Origin: Tigriopus japonicus
Lineage: Eukaryota > Arthropoda > Copepoda > Harpacticoida > Harpacticidae
Length of the DNA: 64,000 bases
NCBI GenBank assembly: GCA_010645155.1
Contig: CM021315.1
Span: forward strand, 11,449,490-11,513,489
Reading direction: 5' to 3'
The first letter of the stretch is position 1, and every line of letters starts with the position of its first letter. Shown in pieces: positions 1-12,474 of the stretch. The notes beneath the pieces are model-generated. The model saw nothing but the letters and a program-made list of their open reading frames with translations, did not search any database and had not been told where the DNA came from. A program made the position numbers and the translations under genes.

Positions 1-3000
1 CGGAGTAGCACAGACTTCTCTCGCCCCAACAAGTGAAAAAGACCACATTACAACTTAGCTGTCTGCTGGGTGACTAAGAAAACATGAATGGGATTTTCTT
101 TTTAACGTTCGACACTAAATTACAAATTGGGTGTCATTTCTGTTCATAAATATTAACCCCTTTGCACTTGAAGCACTAATTGTGTTTGTAATAACAGACA
201 GACGTCTTCTCAAAAACTCTAAAAGCTCATTTCTCCTAATTGACTGCAATAACTTTTCTTGCCAACACCACCATTACTCGAGCAGAGTGAGCTCGGCAAA
301 GGAATTCCAGTCAGTTTTAGGTTCCAACTAATAAATAGGCAGTACCCAAAACTTCAATTTAACTCGCCAAGACCACCGATAAGGGTCACGGGACTTGATA
401 TTTCTGCCATATTTCAAGCCACTCGAATGGCCAAGTTCGTTATTCGTACTTGCTAATGTTGCCTGGGAGAGTGGTTTCCAAAGAATTGCAGGATCCTGTT
501 ACAAGTTGAGTTGTGTGCGGCCATAATGAAATGCCGAGTGCATGAAGCCATGTTGTCGATGGAAGAGAAGTGGTAGAAGTGGTGGTCTGGGCGAAAATTG
601 GAAGTAACTCGTCGTGTTTATCTGAGGAAGAGTGAAAGGACTGACTGGTAATCATGACGATGTTGATGATCAACAATGGTTGGCAATTAATGAACTTTGA
701 GATTCCAGGCATTGTCTAACGATGTACAAATGGCCATTGAAGAGGTACTAGAAGGGAAAGGAAAATTACTCACTCTCCACCTCTCTGCCTAAGGCTATCT
801 AGCCACGGACGAGTGAGTAGTGAAGAGAAAACAAGGGTTTAGGCCGACCTCTTCATCTAGAAATCCCCAAAATGCACAATGAAGTCCATAATGCGAGTGA
901 GGTCTCCCATCCTAAAAGATTTACTTCAAAATGGGCCTCCTCTTGCTCTCCTTGAATGAACTAAGCATGTTTGTGATTTTTGTTGCGCCATATGTGCAAT
1001 TTCCTCAGTACCAGAGGATAAATTGGCTTGTTCCTGCCCGAAAAAATCACCCATCATCGGTTCCTTTGTTGATTTCATTCATTTTTTCGTGTGGATGTGC
1101 ACCGTATATCATCGGCTGGCTGAATACAATGTTCAATTGTACATGTCCACCGGGTTTGGCTGCGCAATCCGACTCCGTTCATTCACACATCCAATTTTGT
1201 TCATCCATTTTCATCACTGGCAGTGGTGTTATATGGCGTCTGGTGAAGGTTGACTGCATCCCAATCCCCCCAATATCGCCTCATCGATTCTGAAACCATT
1301 CGAACCAAACGTCGAGCGAGTTTGGTTCGAAAACTACCCTGCAAATATGGGCTGCACATTAACACTTGGTTCTCTGGTACTGAACGCTCTGGGCAGAGTG
1401 ACCTGATTCGATTCGGTCCTCGGAATTCTCCGCTTTCAAGGGCATAACCATACAAAATGCAATGGCAGGAAGGTCTAAAATGCAAGCCGTTTAACCGTTA
1501 TAAATCACTCTACTTGGGAAATATGTTTGCTTTCATTTAATACGAAAGAGTTCGTGTTGAAAAAGACGATACTTCAAAAGGTCAGGTGATGATAATGATT
1601 TGAAGAATGGCCAAAGATTGCCAATCTTGAATCAATTATCACTGCATATTCTATGTAGGTGTGGAAGATATTCTTAGAAGGACACGAAATACCAAGTATT
1701 TTGATTGCTAGGGCATGATTTCTAGAATGTTAATTAAGCTCTGGAGCAAATGGCATGCAACAATATCAGATCTCATTACTCTGGCACGCTCTGTCAAGGA
1801 GAGAGAAGGGGAAGGAAAGCAGCACTTTTGGCTCACTTAAAATTAAAAAGTCAAACCCATCAAGATGGTCCTGATATCTAGAAATGAACCTGTTCCATAT
1901 TTTAAGAGGAAACGGGAACATGCTGCGCGGGGGTTAATTTGTGGTTGGTGCGATTAAAGTCGTTCTTTTCCAATGGTCTTATCACTTCATTAACGATTTG
2001 CCGCAGTGCCATTTTTTATTGTTTGAAGACTACCTATCGTGACTTACCGAAGGCTTGACTGACTCTTGACAGACGAGGAGAAGTGGCTCTGTTGGAGGTT
2101 TGAGTAAGGAACAACTCACCCGACCTTCTACGGCAAGAATTAAGAACCAAAAATTGCTCTTTCGGCCTCGGAAAGTGCATTACTTGGCGAAAACTTTTCC
2201 TCTTTCCTCGCTTCATCGGATATGAAAATAATTTTCTATCAAAGAGTTTGTCCCCCCCAAAAGGGAACATTTTCCTCTTTTCCTTGCTCAACTCACGGGA
2301 TTGTTCCCTTGGTACTTTTTGAACAAAGTCAGTCAGTCCAGTCGTCAAGATTGATTTGAAAGTGATTTTCAAGGAAAAGAAGCATGATGTTGGTATCTTT
2401 CGCCTTGAAAAGATACGTGTTTACCCTCTTAATGAGAGCTGGATGTCAGGTTGGCTTGACAATAATCCTGATTTATCCATATTTGAAGTGGCCAGTTATC
2501 GGATTTTGAGGCTAGCATCTCTCTGTGTTAGCTTGGGTCCATCCATATCTCTTGGTGTGGATTTGAGAGTGTTAACTAAGTAAGGGGAAACGGAGCTAGA
2601 CCTGTCCTTTTGTGCGATTTTGTTATCTCCAAAATATTGTATCAGGATTACTTAGAACCAAGGCGGAGTTTGCCCTCAAGCCAGAATAAAGGCTTCAGTG
2701 ATCCTCAAATATTTGTTGACCTCACATTTTGGGATAAGGAGAAGGACGAGCGAGCAGAAAGGAATTGTTATCAAAACTTGGAAGCCAAAATCTCGTAGAA
2801 CAAAAGTTGACTTCTTGGTCTGAACTCCTCTTGACGCGCCCAAAGACGAAGAAGTCTTGCTAGCAGTGACTAGGACTGAATGAGTGAGTGGTTGGTTGGT
2901 TGGTTGATACCAATTTAGACCAATCCCCGACACATTTGGCCCCGTTTTGTTCATTGTTGTAGGCAGGTACCACGTTGACCCCAGATTAACCTTCCAGCAA

Positions 3001-3233
3001 ATTTGAAAGAGAACGTCAGGAGGAAACATTGCAAGGACTTGAAATTAGTTTCGGGTAACAAATTTCCTTCGAGGAATTTGTAGCGGGACCGAAAGTTCCT
3101 TTTCGACCTCATTTTGGCCCACATGACAAGCGGGGAAGATTTCTGATGGATTGGCACGTTCATTGGGCACCATGAAGATCGAAGTACCCAAAACTACCAG
3201 CTGAGTGAATAGAGGGATGTAAACAATGCCAGG

Positions 3234-3258
3234 GAGAGAGAGAGAGAGAAAGAGAGAC
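3234..3258 (+). repeat. GA-rich microsatellite
   Basis: A GA repeat interrupted by single bases, in the gene-free 5' stretch. Confidence 0.75.
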
Positions 3259-6200
3259 AGACAACAGGAAACACTCTGTAAGCGCAGGAAGACGCTTTGT
3301 TAGCTTTTCATTAGTTCCATGCTTCCAACGAGCAAAATATCGTGATACTCCTCCGCGTGTCCAAGTGGCAAAGAGCTCCCATTCCACTCTCGGGAGATCA
3401 AAATCATTGGTCGAAGCTCATTTCGTTCACGAATACCCACTAGACATGATTGCGTATCTCTGCACTTATGAAGTGACTCAACATGTAACACAAGATGAGC
3501 TCTGACGGCCAATCCAATGGACGACGGAGAAAGGAGATCAAGATTTAGATTGATTTCCTTATTGTGGCAATTGCCCCAATTGACTCATTGTCTGCTCAGC
3601 CAGAAACTTGATTTGTATAGAAATAGCTCGGTCTTGTTGGCCTTGTCTGAGTCTACAAGAGTAAGCTACATACTAGATAGAGTCTGGTCGTTTTTGATGT
3701 TGTTGTAGTAGTATCAGCAGCCAGGCGTTGAAGAGAATGAGCCAATGGTGAGATTTTGGAGCTCCAGAATCTTTTTGTCGATGAAGACTTTGCCTTGTCT
3801 CTCTTACTCCTAGTCTGAATCGTCGTTTTTGCCAACAAGGCGACGAGAACTGATGGATGGACTTGAATGAATAGAGACAACTACTAGCATGGAACAAAAA
3901 GAGCATTTAGGGAATGATCTAACTCTGTCATCTGCTACCAAAGCATTCTAAACAAGCCTTTCAATCAATGCTAATCCATGAGCGGACAGTTGACATTTCC
4001 AGTGCGTGAGTGTCTCTGTGTGTGGATGCTCCTTTCTCTTTGTCGTCATTCAGGAAGCACTTTGAGGAGGATCTATTGAGCGATCGATACCTCGACGATG
4101 AGGCCCAAATTCCATTAAGATCACATCAGTGTGGGTGGTATTGAAGCGTTTAATAGATGGCGACATTCAAGGACACTCATTGATTGATTCAGTAAACTAG
4201 ACCAAAGGAGAGAACCGACAATCCATCCAGGCTCTTGGCTCCCGATTCTTGGCTGCCACAGCCATGATTACTACCTTAATTCAATCTGATCTAACAACGC
4301 CAGGACAAACTCAAGCTCACCAGAGATTGTATAGGAGCTCTCCCGCCTATCTATCTGCCTTCTATTAATTCCAAAGAACTCTTTTCAATCCCCGAGAGGG
4401 GAGATTGGAGCGAGGGAAAAGTGGTTCTAATCTGAAGCCGAATCCAAAGAGCTTCGGTGGTTGATCTTAATTGCGATGGATTTGTGCTTGTTACAACGTT
4501 CTATAGAGTACACTTTGGGCTCTGACAAGTACACGTAATTCCAACATTCATGAGGTCTCCGTAGAATACAAGCAAATTGTCATTCGCTGGAACATTGTTG
4601 TAGACCTTGACAGGATTCGTTGTTGTGCCAAAAAAAGTGGACAAGATTTCCTCATCAACATTTGTCGGCAATGCAGATCAAGGGCACTTTTGGGAAATCA
4701 TTGCGTTTGACAAGTCAGCCACGAGTAGCGTCAAAATAATGATTTTCCTTCATGAATCCAAGTACCTGAGCCTCAGGGTAGGATTTGCCGAGGCAGCAGA
4801 GTAATAAAATCCCATCCACTCCTAACATGTCAAGTGCTTAAAGCCGGGGAAATTTATGCAAACATAGTTGAGGCAAGAGCGAAGGATGTTAGCGTTAACC
4901 CGACATTTTAGCATCAACCGTTTTTGGGGGGAACGAACACCTTGAGCTAACCCTCAATTTGATCCACCCCATACAAATGTAGGTGCTACCTGGCAACTTG
5001 TTTCTGCTCTTCATGTCACGCCATTACTTTATTGTATCAAGTCATGTTCAATTTTTACCCAGATTTACGATTAGCACTTCAGGTGAACCCACCATTTTTG
5101 TGTTCCTTCACTGCCCAACGAGTTGCACAGTTTTAAGGCAGTGGTGAAACTCCAATGCACCTAATGACAATCCAAATCACCGGGTTAGCTCTCGAGTTAG
5201 CCCAATTATGAGCCGTTCTCCATTACGTACAGTGTGTGCCAAGTTTGGGCTGAACATGCTTTTTTGCCAATTCTTCTGTGCTCCAGATTCAGGGTGTGGG
5301 GTGTCATATTTAGTTTCGCCATCTGGCATTCGCTCCATCATAATTTGGCTCTTGGGCGGGAATCCTCCTTACTTAGTACGTATGTGTATGTACCCCTGGG
5401 GTCTGAGAAGCGGAATACATTTGTAGACTGGAAGACTCGTTATGGTGGGAGGCATACATGGAACACCCCAGTACCTAGCTCGTTTCTCAGAGCCACCTCA
5501 CCCATCCTGTTTCGAATTGAGATCAGAGTTCGCTTGACAGAAACACCAGTTTGGACATCCGTTAACAGAGGTTTGTTTTCCTTGTCATGGGTAACATTTT
5601 ATAGGAATTGAGGCTAGATGTCGTTCGTTCGGCAGGGCTGAGCCAAAAAGCATTGGACCATGTTGAACTATGACGGAGGAAGTTGTTTGTTTGTCAGAAA
5701 ATGGGTGTAAAACTTGTCAAACCTAATTGTTCGGAGACTCGGAACTGTCGGCAAAGACTCTTCTAACGAGAAATTACAGCTTGAGCAATTTTGGGGCGGA
5801 GTCATTATTGATTTGACTCCTTATTTCTGGATTGTGCAATATGCCGCCATGATGAGTGTTATCAATAACAACGACGACTTTATAAGCTCAAAAACTCGCT
5901 CATCATTGGACATCGTGATCGTTCCTTTTCAGTGTTCGCACAACGTAAGCATGTTTTGGCCAATCTGATTAGCTTATCCTGAATTCCTAATCCTTTCTGC
6001 CTCCCCCTACATGATGTCACTTTTCGGCCATGTGCTAACATGATCGCCTAAAGCACGCCTTTTGATCAAGTTTCTGGTAATTCCCTCTAGAGTCCGTTCC
6101 AACCAGCTGAGCAGTTTGGAGGTAAACAACTGGTGTACCATGCATTATAGATCATTTCGGATACATATGAATAGTGAGTGATGCACTTTACATACATACC

Positions 6201-9200
6201 AAGAGGGCCCCACCTCGAATCGTGGATATCTTTCGGATCAGTGGACAACGAGTGGCCCTCCAAAACCTTCTCCCATATTGCTCTATATTGCACATTTCAC
6301 CCTCCTCTCTCAAGTTGCTGCTTAACGAAGTCGGTTCTTTGTTGTTCATTTCTGGGCGAGGTGCTGGGGGAATCGCCTGGGTATGTGTGCGTTAGTCCCA
6401 TTTGGGGGCCTAATTTTTACCTGTGGGTGCCCAGGTTGCTCAGTTAAGATAGAGGCTCGAGTGCTGGCAACAAAGAAAACTTCTCGAACCGACTCGACAA
6501 AGACAGACTTAGAAGTAGTACAACGTCACTTGGATTTCACATTCGGGCGTTCGGGAATGAACCAACTCACCCGAAAAGCTGAGTTGATCGATTTGGGGTT
6601 TCTGCCGTGACAAAGAGACAACAAACCACACCCAAAGTAGAACAATACTCAAGAGAGGTTGTGCAGAGGGAAAACTAGTTAAAATTGCATTACCAAAAGA
6701 TCACGAACTGCGGTCGGGCTCATTTTTTGAGCTTATTTTCGTGACTGGTTGACGTAATATTCCAGAAGTTCCAGATGAGACAATGCGAAACATTACTTTA
6801 GTGGCAAAACCATATTGATTTTTCGCCGCATAATTGAAAGGCCCTAAGTTCAACTCAGGCCTCTTGGACATACCAGGGTCCAAACCCTCTCTTCCCCAAT
6901 TTATTCCAGAGTCACATTCCGCCATTTCCATTGTGAGCCAGGTATGTTGCTGCTCTTTGGTTTGAGCTCTGCTATTTTCACCGAGCAAAAAGATCTTCTA
7001 CTGTTTTCGAAAATGGATTCGAGTCATCAGTAGAGAAATTTGTAGCAGATCCTGTCATCCCAAAGAGAGCCGTTCAGAGTGCATCTCCCATGGAGAATGT
7101 GTTCTTTCCCTTGGGCGCATGAAAAAAGACGCATGTGGGAACAATTGTTTTCCCCTCTTTAGAACATGGGGCCTTTCAGGAAGCGAACACACATGGGCGC
7201 ATGGAGTTGGCCCATTGTTCCTCTTGTGTGTTCCACTGTAGTAAGTAGGAGTGGCGCAGTTCGAGTTGGACACACGAAGAGGTCTCAAATGAAAGGCTTA
7301 AAACCTTAGGGGAATGTCGATTCTTGTACTTGGTCGGCGAACGAGATTGGGTGTGTGGGAACTGAGAAGTCCCTCATTGAAAAAGCTTCTCAACAAACAC
7401 GATAACTTCGAAACGGTTCTGAACTTGAGAAAAAAGAAATGGAGAAATGTCTTCGATTTTTCTTCTCTCTCTCTCTCGCTCGCTCTGTGGTACTGACCGA
7501 AGCTTTTAAGTGGAGAAAAATGGCCAAAAGACTATTAGAACTAGACTCTGTCTTAAATCGAAAGGTCTTGGACATCCGGTTTTTCTTGGGTTCATGCTCT
7601 CCCCTTGCCGAAACGAAATTTATAACATTTTGCAGAAGCAGGGCAATCCTCTAATGTTTCACCTCTTAACATTCAAAGGGTGTTCTGTTCCAAAGCATCA
7701 AGGGTTTGGAAGAATCAATGACTACAAATTGAAGCCAGAGCCAAGGAGGCTGGCTCGATAAATTCCAACGAACGGGAAAAGAAGTGTTTGCATGAAGGAA
7801 GGGTTGAAGTGTTGGTTGGAGTTTTCTCAGAATGCGCATGAAGCAATTCTTGACCAATTCTATTACTCACTCTCTGCATTTCCTTGCATTTTTTGCATGG
7901 GTTTCAATTGAAATGCAACATTGAGCATGCCCATTGGTTGCTCCGAATCCCATGTTCTCTGTCAAGTCACGAGGTGTTCAAAAGTCAGTCAAACGTCATT
8001 TCTATTCAACATCCCTTTGAATACCGAATGTGGAATTCCTGAACCGAAAAACGAACCTGGAGATCGTTGTCTCCTTCCATTTACCCTCACCCAACAACAA
8101 AAGTACCTTTACTGCTTTCCTTTTTTTTATCATTTTCAATATGATGATAACGGGGCCATAGTTATGCCATGTCACAAGTGTGTTTTGTTTTCCCATACAA
8201 AATGGCTTAGAACAAAGAGATTCCCCGTGTTAAAACAAGGCCCGAAAAAGAGGAAAAAGTTTGTCACAATAAATTTTCATGTTGGCACGAAAGACACGCT
8301 ACATACTGTAAAATGTTGAGGGAAATAAGACGAAAAGTGAGAATCCTCCAGGATCAAAGTGACACTCCCTTGGTCTCGTGGTGATGGAGCAATGAGGTTT
8401 GTTGTTGATGATGTTGGCGTTGTTGTGAAGTCCCAATGGTCCTTTATGAGATGGTTGAAGGTGGTTTAGCCTCAGGTGTTGTCGACGACGGATCAAGTTC
8501 AATGAAGATCAAACGCAAACTGGGAACGCCAAAGCCTCACACATGAATGAACGCCTCACTCTGAGAACTGTATGTAGTACTCATATGCTTGCAGAAAGAC
8601 CAGTTTGGCAAGTCTGCCACTAGATTTTTGCCCTCTCCGAAGGTCAAGACCCGAGAAAGAGAGAGAGAGGGACCATTTTCCATGGATGACTTGGTGTTGT
8701 TTGGACAAGTTTCCTTGAACTTTAAGGCCCATTTACCGCCCGGGGCGTTGAGAAAAGGCCCTGGACTTCTGCACTCGTTGCTTCCTCGGCCTTCTGTTGC
8801 GAGGAGATGTTTGCTTGAATTGCACATTTGTCAAATTGCTACTTTTTCAAGGAAATTTGAGTCCATGCACACTACTCATGTTAAGTGTTGAACCTGAAAC
8901 ACGATCTGAACTCTCGAATATTCACTGCTCCTCCCGAGCTGAGAACAGAATCGTATGAAAAGATCATAGAATTTCCCATTTCCACCATCGCTTTTTTTCG
9001 GGAGTCGCCATTGCTAAAACACCTGGATCTGTTTTATGCAAATTGAATTCAAGGCAATACATCATTTGGCGGTGGCGCTCTTGAGGCTTTTAAGTCATGA
9101 CTGTGCAAAACGTGTGCTTGCTTCATCTCTGCCAAGGCTCAATGGGATCTGGCGATGAGTGGAGAGAAGAGAAGACAGAGAGAGGGAAACACAAAAGTAA

Positions 9201-11421
9201 CTACTCCTGAAGTTAGTTGAAGGCGTTTCCGAGATGATCTTGATCCGCCGAAATGATCGAACAACCATTGCCGCTCCTCATGCTGATAAAAGCACTTGGG
9301 CTAAACAGCTATGGCCCCTTTGCCACTTTTGGAATCGTCTCTTTGAAGTAAATAAAAAACGAATCTCAAGGCTTGGCTGCTCGACCGACCCAAGGCAAGA
9401 TCGACGGAGTTGCTCACAAGTTCCAATGCATCTCTCAGTACTCTCACACTCATTGCGATGAGTGTTCGTGAAGTTTTGTTGGGCACTCACTCTCTGGCAT
9501 TCTTGGAAAAGGATGCAATTTCTCGGAAGGCAACCTTTTCCACCCGCGAGCGATCGCTGATCGAATATTTGATGAGACCTATACTTAATCTCTCTTCAAT
9601 CCCGAAGCCATACAAGTTGACTCTTCTTAGCTTGCGCTTGAAATGGTACATCCATCCAGCCTTCAATCCAATGGATTGTGGAGCGGATTGGTGTGTTTCC
9701 ACTCGATCAAGTTCCCTAATCAGGATGCTGACTCAACGGTTCTGTTCAATTTTACAAAAGAGTCGTCTCTCTTTTTCTTTCTCTTTCCCCACATCAGAAA
9801 GAGAGCTCGCTTGCCCCGTGCATGACCATAACATTACAACTGCGCCAACCATTCCTGCAGCATTCCGTCAGACTTTACGACACCTGCGAGTGGAACCGAA
9901 AAGCTGGTTCTCGTGATGGTGGTAGCATTTCCTGATTTCTTCAAAAATAAGTCTCGCCCTTAATTGTAGGAGATGAGAGAAAAAAGGGGAATGATGATCT
10001 TTGAAGCTTTTGCTCGCTTTCACTTGATTCATTGGCACTGTACGCGCAATTCTTCGAGTGGAATTCGTCGAATTGAAAGGATCCAGAAGTTCACTCAGAG
10101 CGATCTTTTGACTTCCGTAATGATGATTAGCTCCATTGGGTAAGTGTCACATTGACATGGTAGGCCCATTCCCGTTGATTTGTCGCTATGTCATTCCATT
10201 TAATCCTGAGCACCCAACAGATAGATAGAGGGGGAAAAGATCCTTCTCATTCAACGAATAGAATAGGCCAATTTCACCTAGGCCTGATTCTTGTCAGGCC
10301 AGGCCTTTGGCGAATTCATTTTTGGGTGGGTCCTTCATTCACTAATCGATATCCTCGGGAGGGGAAAACAAATATGCATACCAATTGACTAGAATGGATA
10401 ATTAAAAAAATAGCCATCTCACTTGATCATTATTCATACAGTCCAAGGCTTCTAGCAACTGGAATTCCGGTTTTGAATGCTCAGAGTAGTCTGAAAGTAT
10501 TTTTAGTGAAATGACACCTTAGAGCCCATCCACGTGGATAGAATGTTGGTTGACGTCGAGTTGAGTCGAAGTTTCGACTCGAGAGAGTCAAATCCCCGTG
10601 GCCAAAGGTGAATGAAGGGGAAAAAAGATTATTCAAATGGGTGTCCTCGGCAAGCCCTTTTATGGCTCGAGATTAGGGAATAAGGTCGACTGCCAATGTT
10701 CTTTCAAGCAACACTGATGGACTCAGGCCTTCATGGGAACAGGTTTGTGTCTAGTTGTTGCCTCGCGACACATTTCAATGACACCCTCGTCAGAGTGCTC
10801 TGAAACATTCATTCATTCTTGGCTTACCATTATCGTCACTTTCACGCAAGATGACGCTTTTCTCGTTTGTATCTGTGTCATTAAATTTCTCGTAAAGTAC
10901 CATGAACCATGCTCAAGAAGCAGAAGCGAAGCTTCGACAAGTGATTAACCATTCAGGTTGGCCACTTGAGAAGTTGATGGACAGAAGGGGCTTGTTTTAG
11001 AATTCCTTCACTCGAAAAGGAACAAGCTGATCAATCAGAGAGAAACGCGATTCCAGAGCTCGTTTATTGTTACGCGTAGCAAGTCTAGACAGGTACTCAG
11101 CACCCTGTGGTTGTTTCCAAAGCCTTTTTGGAACCCTATGCTATCTCATGGTCCTCTATCAAGGTCCAAGGCAATCGACCTTTTGAGAGCCAATCCAGAC
11201 TTCAGACAGAATCAATCGTCCAGGTTGTCTCGTCTGATCAAGGAAAGAATCAACAGAATTGGGAACGGTTTTCTCCGACCAGTTGTGCAAGTAATGAAAC
11301 GGAAACATTCAAAATGGTAAACAGTTGTTTTGAAAGACATCACCTCTCGTTCAACGTCGTATTTCCAATTCCCACGCAAGCCTCAAGCAACCAAGCATGA
11401 TGCTTCTTTTCACCTCTCCAG

Positions 11422-11569
11422 ATCAACTTGGACGAGGATTGGAATGGACCAGAAGAGGTGAATGGTGGTGGTGGTGGTGGTGATCATCACCATCAACTTC
11501 ATGGGGAGGCGAAGGCGAGGGCCAATGGAAAGGTTGAAATGTTTGAATTCCAATCCTTAGAAATGACTT
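11422..11569 (+). other. weak candidate exon upstream of cadherin
   Basis: A pyrimidine-rich acceptor (cttttcacctctccag, ending at 11421) and a gtaaga donor at 11570 frame an open 148-base segment encoding a Gly- and His-rich peptide (EEVNGGGGGG, DHHHQLHG). It leaves one base after its last codon, which fits the cadherin exon at 12475 that begins with two bases of a codon. The peptide does not resemble the start of a cadherin repeat, and a one-in-three phase match is weak support. It may be chance. Confidence 0.12.
11464..11482 (+). repeat. GGT microsatellite
   Basis: About six GGT units followed by a short ATC/ACC-rich stretch. It lies inside the weak exon candidate at 11422-11569. Confidence 0.8.
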
Positions 11570-12474
11570 GTAAGAAAGGCGATTTTCCGCCAAATCATCT
11601 TTGTACGTACGTCGTTGTACTCACTCTGGATCAAACTTCTCTGAAAGAATTTGAACGAATCCATCTCGTGGATGTGCTGATAATCTTGTCAAATTTCCCC
11701 CACATCCAAGTTGGTGTTTGAGGAAAAGATAGGCTTTGATAAATGGATTTGTGTGGTTTGCTTGTGCTACTAGCGAGCGAGAGAAAGAAAGAAAGAGAGG
11801 CAGGAAAAAAACCGAGGGATGAGGATGTCCTAGTGACAGATGTTTCAATGAAGGCAAGTGGCCACCAAGACTTGCGGGTCCCTTGGTTCGTTTTTCTTTC
11901 AATAAAATTCTGTCAAGATTAAGTTGTTATCATGATCAATGTCCTCGAATCTCTTGATCTTTCCTACTCTAAGAAGAAGGTGTGTCTAAGTTTGTAAATA
12001 ATTCATCAGACTTTCGTCCTCGGAACCCATTCTGTTTGGCCTTGGTTTCATGGAGATCTCAAGGGTGGATGTTAAAGACTGGCAGTGTGGCATTGTTCAC
12101 GATCTCTTGACACCTTTTGTGTGTTTCAAACAATGAAGATTCAAAGCACACGCCAAACTAACTGCGAAAGAACATAAGAAGAAAACTTTTATTTTTTCAA
12201 AGCGGCCATGGCTGTGTCTTTTATGAAGAAAGCAAATGACTCACCATTATGGTTTCAAGAAGGGAAACGAAACTTTCCTCAATGGCCGTTCTTGTTCATG
12301 GCTCCCGACAAAAAGGGAATAAAAGTTTTAGCCTTTTGAAAGAAGCTAATGGTGGTAGAGGAGGCCTCGATGAGGGCGATAAACGAGCCTTTTTCAAGTG
12401 CCTTGTATCAAGTGAGACTTAATGAACGATCAGTGATCCGGCTATTCAACATTTGAACTCTCTTTTCTTTCCAG

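Larger units (their letters stand above)
1..12474. other. gene-free stretch upstream of the first visible cadherin exon
   Basis: I find no recognisable protein, RNA gene or mobile element here on either strand. The open frames are short, unrelated to known families and lack convincing splice contexts, apart from one weak exon candidate at 11422-11569. Simple repeats occur at 3234-3258 (GA-rich), about 7464-7487 (TC-rich) and 11464-11482 (GGT). Because the exon at 12475 starts inside a codon, the cadherin gene must continue upstream, so much of this stretch is probably a large intron of that gene. I saw no cadherin-like linker motif (DxNDNxP type) in it. Confidence 0.6.

Noticed and set aside
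9410..9916. 168-codon open frame on the plus strand
   Set aside because: No family resemblance, composition like random translation, no splice or start context, and no conserved motif.
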